DNA of 64,000 nucleotides from Antitrichia curtipendula. Lineage: Eukaryota; Streptophyta; Bryopsida; Hypnales; Leucodontaceae. Under the pieces are notes generated by a model. It searched no databases, was not told the origin of the DNA, and worked only from the letters and a program-made list of their open reading frames with translations. The position numbers and the translations under genes are program-made. The stretch lies in NCBI GenBank assembly GCA_951230915.1, contig OX579640.1, positions 25,192,981 through 25,256,980 on the forward strand. Reading direction: 5' to 3'. Shown one piece after another: positions 26,470 to 39,371 of the stretch (positions are counted from its first letter, which is position 1; each line of letters opens with the position of its first letter).

Positions 26470-27085
26470 GATATTACATACTCCATGAAGGCAGGGCAAC
26501 CCTCCTTCTCATAATGGGGCCGCTAGTACAGCCTGCCTTGCCAACTTAGTTGGACTGACACAGATAACTCCAGGCACCGCTTCAGCCATGCAGCATGATA
26601 CAAAGCATTCGGAAATAGCTTTTCTGTGTACCCAATGGCTTATCACTTTTTCGAGGTGAAGCGGCTTAATCCGAAGAGGATTAAGGTATTGGCGGTTATT
26701 CAGGGATTGGGGGAGCTGCAGTAGCTCTCCAGAAGGTTGGGATCAATCTCGACGTGAAGGTGAGCGTGGAGATTGAAGAGGGAGCCCGTCGTTGCTTCCA
26801 GACTTGGTGGTCCATAACGAATTAAGAAGGCTATCTTGATCTGTACTATCACAATGTGAGACAATTAACAACACATGTCTTTAGTAGTATCGTACAAAAG
26901 TATCATGGCTTTGATTTCATTGTTGGTGGGAGGCCATGCAACAACTTCACTAGGAACAACCGTCACACGCGCATATGACTTGACGGTGAGCATTCTACTA
27001 TATTTTGTGAGTTCCTATGGATTGTTGCGATTGTTTGTGAGCTCACCAGTAAGTAATCGGAGAATCAACGGTGACAGTACATGAA
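26470..27085 (+). pseudogene. DRM-type (permuted) cytosine-5 DNA methyltransferase relic, intronless
   Basis: Three consecutive frame pieces match the plant DRM order, in which motifs IX-X precede motif I. Nt about 26597-26698 reads YKAFGNSFSVYPMAYHFF then VKRLNPKRIKVLAVI (compare the 'LGNSF...VAYH....NVLSLF' region). After a frameshift near 26700 it reads YSGIGGAAVALQKVG, SVEIEEGARR and FQTWWSITN, then TAA where the family has Gln-type sequence. In the next frame, from about 26890, it reads YHGFDFIVGGRPCNNFTRNN, which holds the catalytic Pro-Cys motif (nt about 26933-26938), then LDGEHSTIFCEFLWIV after a TGA. DRM enzymes carry out RNA-directed de novo DNA methylation. This copy has at least one frameshift and three stops and lacks N-terminal UBA and C-terminal parts. 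It shows no introns over this region, which suggests a retrocopy or a mobile-element cargo gene. Confidence 0.75.
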
Positions 27086-27089
27086 CATG

Positions 27090-27894
27090 GATAGGCAAGA
27101 AGGTTGATGTAATTAAACAACTATAAAGTATTGCTATTACCAGCAATGACATTCTACAATATTTTTGATTTAGAGTTGGAAATTGGTGTTTAGAGGTGAG
27201 AGTGAAGAAAATGGTGCATCTTGATGTATGATCCTGCTTTGGATAGTTAGTGAGGCTCAGTACATCTGCTTGTTAAGATGCAGAATAAGAAGACCTCAGT
27301 GCTGTCGATTTCTCTACCCTCCCGCGCAAGGGCCATTACATTTCGCGATTGTCCAATCTCACATTGCGATCAATTGCCACTGCGGTGCATAAATTAGCTA
27401 TGGCGAGATCTTGTAAAAAAATGCCCAGCTACGATGTGACTACTAAAGATCCCTCCCGGTATGGAGAAGGGGCTTTGAAATGCAAATTCCAGGTATAGGA
27501 AGATGGAAGTGATTACTAAGCACTGTCGTCTCTTCTCTTGCCAAAATTATTCTTGCCAAGATAGTATAAAGAAGTAGTCGGGTAGACCCCTGTTGGGAGT
27601 GACATGTTTTAAAGACAATCTATCATCTTGCTGAACAATCCTCAAAAATTTGACTTCATTCTAGTATATATTCTGGCATTGGAGTACTTATTTGAACATG
27701 TCTCGTCCAATCATACGTAAACACATACATACATCATCGGCTATTTGAAAGCACAAGACAATTTATGAAGATATAAAATATACAATGTGTGGCGCCAAAA
27801 TAAGTAGATAATAGTAGAAAACATCATAGTAATATAATAAATCAAATCCAACAATAGAAGGCGTTAAAAAGGCTATCAAAAATAAAACGGATAG
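27090..27894. other. Intergenic, no gene seen
   Basis: No protein-like frame. The stretch includes the likely 3' untranslated region of the minus-strand gene ending at 27895. No polyadenylation signal could be fixed among many AT-rich candidates. Confidence 0.5.
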
Positions 27895-30800
27895 CTAAAA
27901 CGCTGACATAGAGCTACCCTCACTATCAGAAGATTGAACATCAGACTCAACTGCATGTTCATCTACAAACTGTAGAATGAGAGGATTCACGGATCGACCT
28001 CTCGAAGTAGGCTGTGGGTCATGTGCAACATAATCTCGGGATAAAGCTACTGCATACGGAGGGAGAACAAAGGGTTTAGGTGGGCTCTGGAAAAATAGTG
28101 GATTTGCAAAAAAAGGTACATCTCGGGAGGAACTCAATTCCTGGACTTGCCTGCACAAACCAATGAACAAAATATTAGAGTACTACACCTTATGAGAAAT
28201 CAGTATGTCTGAATTACTGAGCTCGGTCATCGACTTACTTACTAAATCGGAGTGTCTTCTGAACCTTCTGGATGATAACTTCCTTGTCCTCCTCAATTCC
28301 AAGGTCAGGCGGTGACCTTGGAATCTCCGCCGCAAGAACCACCGATTTCCGGAGTATTGGAGCTATAAGGGCCTCGAAGATGCTCACATCTTCCTCAAAA
28401 GCTAGAATATGGCGACACGTCGCACGGCATGCTTGGATGCTGGATCCTGTAGAACAAGAAATTAGACAATTAAAGTGGCATTGAGTATGTAAAGATCGAC
28501 TTTGAATATGTAATGAAATTAAAATAACAAACCTGTTGCCGCTGTGCAGTCAACTACAGCATCCCTTGGTGCAGTCATTGCCTCAATGAGCATCTGCATA
28601 AACTCACATCCCTTTTCGCGCGGGCCACGCCATGGCACGTCGCCGTTCATCGTGACATCTTCCTTGAAAACCAGATTGCGGAGGATGTCGTCCTTAGCGA
28701 GGTTAACACCCACCTTATCTTGGGACGGGACAAATTGAAAGGGAAAATCCCTTAGTGTCTTTGGCCCGGATTTCCGCGCAAGTAGCGAGACAGAAAACCT
28801 CTGAGTTTGCAATTCCAACGAAGTCAATGTCAAGGAATGTGAAGTGGAACTCATACAAATGAAGACAACTGAATGTAAAACTATAGAGAATTACCGTCTT
28901 TTTCGGATCTGCGACGGATGTCAAGTGAAGATGGTTTGTGCCAAAATATGTCTCCAATATACGGAAATTGTATTCCTGGCAGCATCCAAGAAGGTGGCTT
29001 CGATGTGCTGAAGACGACGCTGGGTAAATTACGAAGAGGGTACCATTATCGTGAAGGTACTGAGTCGCGAAGTCAAAGATAGGTACCAAGTAGTCAGATT
29101 TGAATTCGTTCCACTTTGGTACTGGAGCAGGTGCAGATGAGAGAGTAGGGACGTGGAGTCCCTCGAGCACATCCACTATCATAAGGTCAACAGCTGACTC
29201 GGATCCCATATTTCCGTCAAAGGCGCGGTCCTTGTCACTGGAATGCTGCAATATGCATAGAATTGAGAAGTTAGTTAGTACAATATATCTATTATGAAGT
29301 TAATGAAACCACATCTGCATTATATAGGGAGTTCTGTATGAAGTGAGTTTCATGTGAAACATTCTCAAATCTAAGTCTAATCCAGCAATTTGAAGAGAAG
29401 ACTTACCATGGCTAAGAAGGCCTCAATGTCCTCGAAGGACTTCGTTCCCATCTCAAGACCCTTGAGTGCCATGTTCAATATACACTCATCGATATCAGAC
29501 CCCAGAATCATAGTCTTAGTCGACGGCGTCATCCCCTGCGCCATGTGCTCCTGAGTGAGGAAGAATCCGGATGATGAAAGGTTGACGTCTGCTGCACTTG
29601 TAGCTGGTTCCGGAGCTTGGGTGATGTCCTTCTCTAGCCGATGCTTCTTCGTCCCCTTCCCTTCCCCTTTCTCAATTTGTTGCTTCTTCTTGTTCTCTTC
29701 GCCCTTCTTCTTGTTTAGCTCAGACTTCTTCTTGGCCTCCTCCAACTTGTCCACCTTTTTCTTGTTGGCGAGCTCTCGCTTTGCGATGGCCTTGGCCCTC
29801 GCCTCTGGTTCCAGTCCAGCAAATTCGTCAAATTCCGCATCGGTCACCGTGGCCCCCTTCAGCGTCTGAAAGAGGGCCTCTTCTTCTGGTGGTGTAACGC
29901 CGAAGTTACACTCAAGATACCACGGACAGGTCTGCAAGTGAGGACTTGTCCACTTCTGTAGTTGAGTGGTGGAGAACATGCAATCCGCTGACGACCGGTC
30001 GAGCCATGTAGTGAGAAACGGTGGTAAGTCCTCTTTCCTAATAGCCTTCTTGCCATACAACTTGAACTTGAAGTATCTATACACATCAGAAGTCGCTTTC
30101 GTCAGTTTGAATAATTATAAGAAACAAGAGAGTATTGAACATCAATATGTAACTGATAATAGATAACAAGAGGTCATAAAATCATGATGAGGAAAACGAA
30201 GTGGTCCAGAAGAGGACGACTACCATAATAATCCACAAACTGAGGCAATGTCTTACAAGCAACATAATCTAGAACATGGACACAATAGAAATTAGTTAAT
30301 ATATATTAAAATGATAGTACTACCTGTAAATCAATCTCTTCACCGTCAAGCTAGTTCCCCCGTACAACGCAAACTTGTCCGATTTCTTGAAGGCATCCTT
30401 TCCCTTGAAGACCCCTGTGTAGGCTTGGTCCCACAGCTTCATCCGCCACGTCTCCAAATACTCTACTATTGTCTCGGGCTCACTCGGGGCGGTCATGTCA
30501 ATTGGAATGCTGTCAGCGTGGGTGATGGTCTCAAACATCTCCGCAGCTGCCTCCTCTAGCTATAAAATACATAGTTCAGCCAGACCTTGTGTCAAATAGA
30601 GTAATCTACTTCAGAATGAATAACAATTAACTAAGTGAAAGGAGAACACATGCGGCCATTTCATATTCAATCAAGTAAGGATCCTACCCCAGCGTAATAG
30701 GCAGCCTTGGCCAGAAAAATACCCACCTTTTCCTCATTCACTGGACGTGGAGGAAAGCGACGAGCTTCTCTCGTATGAGAACTCGCGTTCATCCATCTAA

Positions 30801-32830
30801 GCCATTTGACCTTGTGTCTTGGTTCGACGGCTGTAGTCGCAATCAGCTGCAGCTTCTCCAGTGTCAACTTAGGAACAACATTGTGGCTCCAGTGTCTCTC
30901 AATCTGCAGGAGTCCGAAACTTAGAAATAATTCATGCGTAAAATCGATAAATGTCAAAATCAGTCACTATGTATTAAAACGCTACAAACCTCTTTGAGCC
31001 AGCCCGGGGTAAGCTCTGGATTTGCGACCGCGACAATCTTTGAAAGCTTCTTGTAATGTCGATCGGTTGACCCTTTAATAGCCGCTCTCATTGTGGCAGC
31101 GACATCCTCCCTGGTCACTTCCACTTCTTGATTTTCATCTCTGAGCTTTTGAATTGCGGCATCAGCCGCAGAGGAGATCTCTTGCTGAGAGGCAAAAGTC
31201 GTCACACCAATAATGAATATAAGGATTATAACAAGTACACTCGATATGATTACACCGTGCATTTATCAAACAATGGATTGCATAAAAAATGATATATTGC
31301 ATACCTTAAAGATGAACCTAGTGAATATATGCAGGGGCATGGTATACCAGCTTGTCTGCGTGTGCATCTTACAGGTCTTCACATCCTCCTCAGTCAACAA
31401 CTCCTGAAACTTATCAAGCTTCATAACCCCGTATTTCTGAACGCGATAGAGGGTATGCACAAGGTTTGTCTTGACGTGGGAGTTCTCTGTATGCCTGTCC
31501 ATCCAAGTAACAACGACTTGTGAATGACAAAGTAACCATGTCAAATGCTATGAACTATACCATGAAATCAATGCGATTACTCAAGTAAATAATAATATGA
31601 ACTTACATGTTAATGTCGTGCATTGCTTGCATTGCCACCCCAATGCATTGTCTTGTATCAAGGACAATGGAGTCCACACAAAAATGCCAAGAATGCTCTT
31701 GACTGTGCAGCCTCTCAATATGGTTCATCCAGGCTATGCGTCTGTGATTTCTGTCACAGACAAAGAACTTATAATCTACTAGATGCTTCAGAGATGGAAT
31801 GGACTGCAACTGAGTATTGAAGGTGTCGTTTACCGAGTTCCAAATGGGACCCCACACACGCTTCTCCTCATCATTGAAAATCTCCGTATTTCCGTTCTCG
31901 TCAGAGTATGACACATAGAACACTCGAGCTCCTTCATCATAACCCCAAGAGAACTGGTTGTCTAAAAGGGTCACGTCGCAAGTAAGCGTAGGACAAACCA
32001 TTGGCATAGGCACCATCCTGCATAATGGAATTTTCATGCGTGAGTGTCCATCCGACGTCACCTTTAAACTGTTGATGACGGCCACCGTGTCGAATGCCTG
32101 CACACGCCTAATGTCTTCCTCAAGAAAACCGGGTTCTACACCCGGAATGTAGTCCTCCGCAGGATCATCCTCTACGTCATCGTGAATGACCTCATGAGCA
32201 GCTGTGTCGACATAGAGGCGATGAACACCTTCCCGCTGATCCTGCACCTTCACGATTCAAATAGGCAAATAAGGGACAGCAAATGAAGTCATGATGAACG
32301 GATTCTCAAACATGTAGAATGAATGCAATGCAATCATAGATTCATAGTGGGAGCCCTGTAGGCTGCAACCGGGGAAGGCACTTTATAATGTAACCTAGCT
32401 AGTCATATTCAGCAACAGGCCTCTGAAGGAAGACAGAACATCCCGCAACAGAATATGAGGACGTCGTCGTCAATGATCGGTCCAGAGTCAGCATTGTGAG
32501 AGCAAATACAATAGTCGACGCTATGCTGCGGATCTGCAATTTTCATATCCCACGACCCTAGTGATGTATAGCTAGACTCCTGCGGTGACATTGGTTCCTC
32601 AGCATAGAGATGATTCAGTCCATCATCAAGTTCACGGATGAGGTCTGTGAGGTCTCCTACCATCTCCCCCCGCGCTTGACCTTGATGAATATCTTCATCC
32701 ACGACAAGAATCGGGTCGAGCACAGGAACAACGACTTCGGCACGAACGAGGCCATGGTCCGGAACATCTGGAACCTGATTGGCCATTGTCTCCACTTCGT
32801 GAGCTGAAGCTTCCACCCCGTTTGTACTCT
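27895..32830 (-). CDS. ParB-like domain fused to permuted DNA-methylase-like domain, 11 exons
   Basis: Exons in transcript order: about 32830-32409 (donor unsure), 32241-31607, 31494-31305, 31184-30990, 30903-30688, 30559-30324, 30076-29407, 29245-28895, 28800-28533, 28446-28239, 28150-27895. I saw no internal stop or frameshift; the product is about 1,200 residues. Exon 2 has a ParB/sulfiredoxin-like fold pattern: IPLCRMVPMPMVCP, VTLLDNQFSWGYDEGARVFY, and the box FVCDRNHRRIAWM, in which the usual DGNHR glycine is lost. Middle exons are helical. Exon 7 has a Lys/Glu coiled coil. Exons 8-10 match the N4/N6 (beta-class, permuted) DNA methylase order: DLMIVDVLEG where the catalytic DPPY stands, WNEFKSDYLVPIFDFATQYL, DNGTLFVIYP, then at the C-end VVDCTAATGSSIQACR and HILAFEED, equal to the SAM loop and acidic residue. 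ParB-methylase fusions are known in bacteria and phages. With DPPY replaced, methylation is doubtful. The start is uncertain; an ATG lies near 32784. Confidence 0.75.
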
Positions 32831-33020
32831 CAACCTACTCAGCCAATATTCTCGATTAGAAATACGTCTTGAATGCCTATAGACATTTGAAGTACATATC
32901 AAGAAATGGACACAACCGCAAACAAGCAAGGCACCCAGTCTTGGTCATCTGTGTTCAAACTCGTTGTCATCCGATTTAATATATATGTAGACATGGATGC
33001 ATAAGTCCTCACAGTGAATA
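32831..33020. other. Upstream region between ParB-methylase gene and satellite
   Basis: A short gap between the first recovered exon and the satellite. An AG acceptor-like site just before 32830 on the minus strand suggests a 5' untranslated exon further upstream, possibly within the array. No TATA box could be chosen with confidence. Confidence 0.35.
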
Positions 33021-36000
33021 CCCCCTCTCGGTACCAAAATGGTCCGGGACACCCGGTCACGTATGCTCGGGGGCCGTAAAGACTCTGAGACTGACTGAGA
33101 TTGGTGAGCCTTGGCTGAACGGGACAATATCGAAACACCACACCGGCAAGATCGCAGAGCCAAAAATAAAATACAAATCTAGGATCTCCCAATACCAGTC
33201 CCAAGGACTGGATTCAAAGCGAGTGGGGGAAACATGAAATGTCACGACAAGAGGTCAAAAACTGAGCTCACAGGGGCCCCTGTCCCACCCCTTCCCCGCA
33301 CCGAGAGGGCCCTCGACATCCAGTGAGGTATGCTCGGGGTACGCAAACACGCTAAGTATGACTGCGATCGGAGAGCCTTGGCTGAACGAGACAAACAACA
33401 GACCATCAACAACGCGGAGCCAAAAATAAAATACAAATCAAGAATCTCCTTGAACCAATCTCAAGGACTAGTTCCAAAGCGAGTAGGGAAAACACGAAAT
33501 GCCACGACAACAGGTCAAAAACAGAGCTCACCCGGGCCCCTGTCCCACCCCTTCCCCGCACCGAGAGGGCCCTCGACACCCAGTGAGGTATGCTCGGGGT
33601 ACGCAAACACGCTAAGTATGACTGCGATCGGAGAGCCTTGGCTGAACGCGATAAAGTCGAAAAAACAGACCATCAACAACGCGGAGCCACAAAAAAATAA
33701 AAATCTGCAATCTCCCAGAACTAGTCCCAAGGACTGAATCCGAAATGTCACGACAAGAGGTCAAAAATTGAGCTCACCGGGGCCCCTGTCCCACCCCTTC
33801 CCCGCACCAACAGGGCCCTCGACACCCAGTGAGGTATGCTCGGGGTACGCAAACACGCTGAGTATGACTTAGATCAGTGACCCTAACTGAACGGGCCAAT
33901 ATGGAAACAATAGACCATCAACAACGCGGAGCCAAAAAAAAATATAAATCTGGAATCTCCTAGAACTAGTCTCAAGGACAGGATCCAAAGCGAGTGGGGA
34001 AAACACGAAATGCCACGACAAAGGGACAAAAACTGATCTCACCGAGGCCCTATCCCACCCCTTCCCCGCACCGAGAGGGCCCTCGACACCAAGTGAGGTA
34101 TGCTCGGGGTACGCAAACACGCTCAGTATGACTGAGATCTGTGACCCAAGCTAAATGGGACAATATTCAAACAACAGACCATCAACAACGCGGAGCCAAA
34201 AATAAAATAAAAATCTGGAATCTCGCAGAACCAGTCCCAAGCACTGGATTCAAAGCGAGTAGGGAAACACGAGATGCCACAACAAGAGGTCAAAAACTGA
34301 GCTCACCGGGGCCCTGTTCCACCCCTTCCCTACACCGAGAGGGCCCTCGACCCCCAGTGAGGTATGCCCGGGGTACGCAAACACGTTGAATATGACTGAG
34401 ATCAGTGACCCAAGCTGAACGGCACAATATTCAAACAACAGACCATCAACAACGCGGAGCCAAAAATAAAATAAAAATCTGGAATCTCCCAGGACCAGTC
34501 CCAAGGACTGGATTCAAAGCGAGTGGGGAGAACACGAGATGCCACAACAAGAGGTCAAAAACTGAGCTCACCGGGGCCCTGTCCCACCCCTTCCCTGCAC
34601 CGAGAGGGCCCTCGACCCTCCGTGAGGTATGCTCGGGGTACGCAAACACGCTGAGTATGACTGAGATCAGTAACCCAAGCTGAACGTGACAATATGGAAA
34701 CAACAGACTATCAACAACGAAGCCAAAAAAAAAATAAAAGTCAAGTATCTCCTAGAACCATTCTCAACGACCTGATCCAAAGCGAGTGGGAAGAACACGA
34801 AATGCCACGACAAGAGGTCGAAAACTGAGCTCACCGAGGCCCTGTCCCACCCCTTCCCCGCACCGAGAGGGCCCTCGACCGCGAGTGAGGTATGCTCGGG
34901 GTACGCAAACACGCTGAGTATGACTGAGATCAGTGACCCAAGCTGAACGTGACAATATGGAAACAACAGACCATGAACAACTCGGAGCCAAAAATAAAAT
35001 ACAAATCAAGAATCTCTTAGAACCAATCTCAAGGACTGGATCCAAAGCGACTGGGGAAAATACGAAATGCCACGTCAAGAGGTCAAAAACTGAGCTCACC
35101 GGGGCCCCTGTCCCACCTCTTCCCCGCACCGAGAGGGCCCTTGACCCCCAGTGAGGTATGCTCGGGGTACGCAAACACGCTGAGTATGACTGAGATCAGT
35201 GACCCAAGCTGAACGGCACAATATTCAAACAACAGACCATCAACAACGCGGAGCCAAAAATAAAATACAAATCAAGAATCTCCCTGAACTAGTCCCAAGG
35301 ACTGGATTCAAAGCGAGTGGGGAAAACACGAGATGCCACAACAAGAGGTCAAAAACTGAGCTCATCGGGGCCTTGTCCCACCCCTTCCCCGCACCGAGAG
35401 GGCCCTCGACCCTCCGTGAGGTATGCTCGGGGTACGCAAACACGCTGAGTATGACTGAGATCAGTGACCCAAGCTGAACGGCACAATATTCAAACAACAG
35501 ACCATCAACAATGCGGAGCCAAAAATAAAATACAAATCTGGAATCTCCCAGAACCAGTCCCAAGGACTGGATTCAAAGCGAGTGGGGAGAACACGAGATG
35601 CCACAACAAGAGGTCAAAAACTGAGCTCACCGTGGCCCTGTCCCACCCCTTCCCTGCACCGAGAGGGCCCTCGACCCTCCGTGAGGTATGCTCGGGGTAC
35701 GCAAACACGCTGAGTATGACTGAGATTAGTGAGCCTTGGCTGAACGCGACAATATGGAAACAACAGACCACGAAGATCACGGAGCCAAAAATAAAATACA
35801 AATCTGGGATCTCCCAATACTTGTCCCAAGGATTGGATTTGAAATGTCACGACTAGAGGTCAAAAACTGAGCTCACCGGGGCCCCTGTCCAACCCCTTCC
35901 CCGCACCGAGAGGGCCCTCGACCCCCAATGAGGTATGCTCGGGGTACGCAAACACGCTGAGTATGACTGAGATCAGTGACCCAAGCTGAACGGCACAATA

Positions 36001-37282
36001 TTCAAACAACAGACCATCAACAACGCGGAGCCAAAAATAAAATACAAATCAAGAATCTCTCAGAACCAGTCCCAAGGACTGGATTCAAAGCAAGTGGGGA
36101 AAACACGAGATGCCACAACAAGAGGTCAAAAACTGAGCTCACCGGGGCCCTGTCCCACCCCTTCCCTGCACCGAGAGGGCCCTCGACCCTCCGTGAGGTA
36201 TGCCCGGGGTACGCAAACACGCTGAGTATGACTGAGATCAGTGACCCAAGCTGAACGGCACAATATTCATACAACAGACCATCAACAACGCGGAGCCAAA
36301 AATAAAATACAAATCAAGAATCTCTCAGAACCAGTCCCAAGGACTGGATTCAAAGCAAGTGGGGAAAACACGAGATGCCACAACAAGAGGTCAAAAACTG
36401 AGCTCACCGGGGCCCTGTCCCACCCCTTCCCTGCACCGAGAGGGCCCTCGACCCTCCGTGAGGTATGCCCGGGGTACGCAAACACGCTGAGTATGACTGA
36501 GATCAGTGACCCAAGCTGAACGGCACAGTATTCAAACAACAGACCATCAACAACTCGGAGCCAAAAATAAAATACAAATCAAGAATCTCTCAGAACCAGT
36601 CCCAAGGACTAGATTCAAAGCGAGTGGGGAGAACACGAAGTGCCACAACAAAAGGTCAAAAACTGAGCTCACCGTGGCCCTGTCCCCCCTCTTCCCCGCA
36701 CCGAGAGGGCCCTCGACCCCCAATGAGGTATGCTCGGGGTACGCAAACACGCTGAGTATGACTGAGATCAGTGACCCAAGCTGAACGGCACAATATTCAA
36801 ACAACAGACCATCAACAACGCGGAGCCAAAAATAAAATACAAATCAAGAATCTCCCTGAACTAGTCCCAAGGACTGGATTCAAAGCGAGTGGGGAAAACA
36901 CGAGATGCCACAACAAGAGGTCAAAAACTGAGCTCACCGGGGCCCTGTCCCACCCCTTCCCTGCACCGAGAGGGCCCTCGACTCTCCGTGAGGTATGCTC
37001 GGGGTACGCAAACACGCTGAGTATGACTGAGATTAGTGAGCCTTGGCTGAACGCGACAATATGGAAACAACAGACCACGAAGATCGCGGAGCCAATAATA
37101 AAATACAAATCTGGGATCTCCCAAAACTTGTCCCAAGGATTGGATTTGAAATGTCACGACTAGAGGTCAAAAACTGAGCTCACCGGGGCCCCTGTCCCAC
37201 CCCTTCCCCGCACCGAGAGGGCCCTCGACCCCCAATGAGGTATGCTCGGGGTACGCAAACACGCTGAGTATGACTGAGATCA

Positions 37283-39371
37283 GTGACCCAAGCTGAACGG
37301 CACTATATTCAAACAACAGACCATCAACAATTCGGAGCCAAAAATAAAATACAAATCAAGAATCTCTCAGAACCAGTCCCAAGGACTAGATTCAAAGCGA
37401 GTGGGGAAAACACGAAATGCCACAACAAAAGGTCAAAAACTGAGCTCACCGGGGCCCTGTCCTATCCCTCTCCCGCACCGAGAGGGCCCTCGACCCTCCG
37501 TGAGGTATACTCGGGGTACGCAAACGCGCTGAGTATGACTGAGATTAGTGAGCCTTGGCTGAACGCGACAATATGGAAACAACAGACCATGCAGATCGCG
37601 GAGCCAATTATAAAATACAAATAATAATCTGGGATCTCCCAATACTTGTCCCAAGGACTGGATTTGAAATGTCACGACTAGAGGTCAAAAACTGAGCTCA
37701 CCGGGGCCCCTGTCCAACCCCTTCCCCGCACCGAGAGGGCCCTCGACCCCCAATGAGGTATGCTCGAGGTACGCAAACACGCTGAGTATGACTAAGATCA
37801 GTGACCCAAGCTGAACGGCACAATATTCAAACAACAGGCCATCAACAACTCGGAGCCAAAAATAAAATACAAATCAAGAATCTCTCAGAACCAGTCCCAA
37901 GGACTAGATTCAAAGCGAGTGGGGAGAACACGACATGCCATGTCAAGAGGTCAAAAACTGAGCTCACCGGGGCCCTATCCCACCCCTTCCCCGCACCGAG
38001 AGGGCCCTCGACCCCCAGTGAGGTATACTCGGGGTACGCAAACACGCTGAGTATGACTGAGATCAGTGACCCAAGCTGAACGGCACAATATTCAAACAAC
38101 AGACCATCAACAACGCGGAGCCAAAAATAAAATAAAAGTCAAGAATCTCTTAGAACCAATCTGAAGGACTAGATCCAAAGCGTGTGGGGAAAACACGAGA
38201 TGCCACAACAAGAGGTCAAAAACTGAGCTCACCGGGGCCTTGTCCCACCCCTTCCCTGCACCGAGAGGGCCCTCAACCCTCCGTCAGATATGCTTGGGGT
38301 TCGCAAACACGCTGAGTATGACTGAGATCAGTGACCCAAGCTGAACGGCACAATATTCAAACAACAGACCATCAACAACGCGGAGCCACAAATAAAATAC
38401 AAATCAAGAATCTCCCTGAACTAGCCCCAAGGACTGGATTCAAAGCGAGTGGGGAAAACACGAGATGCCACAACAAGAGGTCAAAAACTGAGCTCACCGG
38501 GGCCTTGTCCCACCCCTTCCCCGCACCGAGAGGGCCCTCGATCCCCAGTGAGGTATGCCCGGGGTACGCAAACACGTTGAGTATGACTGAGATCAGTGAC
38601 CCAAGCTGAACGGCACAATATTCAAACAACAGACCATCAACAACGCGGTGCCAAAAATAAAATACAAATCAAGAATCTCCCTGAACTAGCCCCAAGGACT
38701 GGATTCAAAGCGAGTGGGGAAAACACGAGATGCCACAACAAGAGGTCAAAAACTGAGCTCACCGTGGCCCTGTCCCCCCTCTTCCCCGCACCGAGAGGGC
38801 CCTCGACCCCCAGTGAGGTATGCTCGGGGTACGCAAACACGCTGAGTATGACTGAGATCAGTGACCCAAGCTGAACGGCACAATATTCAAACAACAGACC
38901 ATCAACAACGCGGAGCCACAAATAAAATACAAATCAAGAATCTCCCTGAACTAGTCCCAAGGACTGGATTCAAAGCGAGTGGGGAAAACACGAGATGCCA
39001 CAACAAGAGGTCAAAAACTGAGCTCACCGGGGCCTTGTCCCACCCCTTCCCCGCACCGAAAGGGCCCTCGACCCTCCGTGAGGTATGCTCGGGGTACGCA
39101 AACACGCTGAGTATGACTGAGATCAGTGACCCAAGTTGAACGGCACAATATTCAAACAACGGACCACGAAGATCGCGGAGCCAAAAATAAAATACAAATC
39201 TGGGATCTCCCAATACTTGTCCCAAGGACTGGATTTGAAATGTCACGACTAGAGGTCAGAAACTGAGCTCACCGGGGCCCCTGTCCCACCCCTTCCCCGC
39301 ACCGAGAGGGCCCTCGATCCTCCGTGAGGTATGCTCGGGGTACGCAAACACGCTGAGTATGACTGAGATCA
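37283..39371. repeat. Higher-order repeat block A (2089 bp)
   Basis: Within the satellite, monomer starts from here are spaced 518, 530, 265, 265 and 511 bp. The block includes a short monomer with a 6-bp 'aataat' insertion (about 37620) and a monomer pair with 'gatatgcttggggttcgcaa' (about 38286). The same series recurs in block B with the same variants, so several monomers were copied as a unit. Confidence 0.85.

Noticed and set aside
29555..29869. Ser/Phe-rich plus-strand frame opposite exon 7
   Set aside because: Antisense shadow of the Lys/Glu coiled coil of the ParB-methylase gene.
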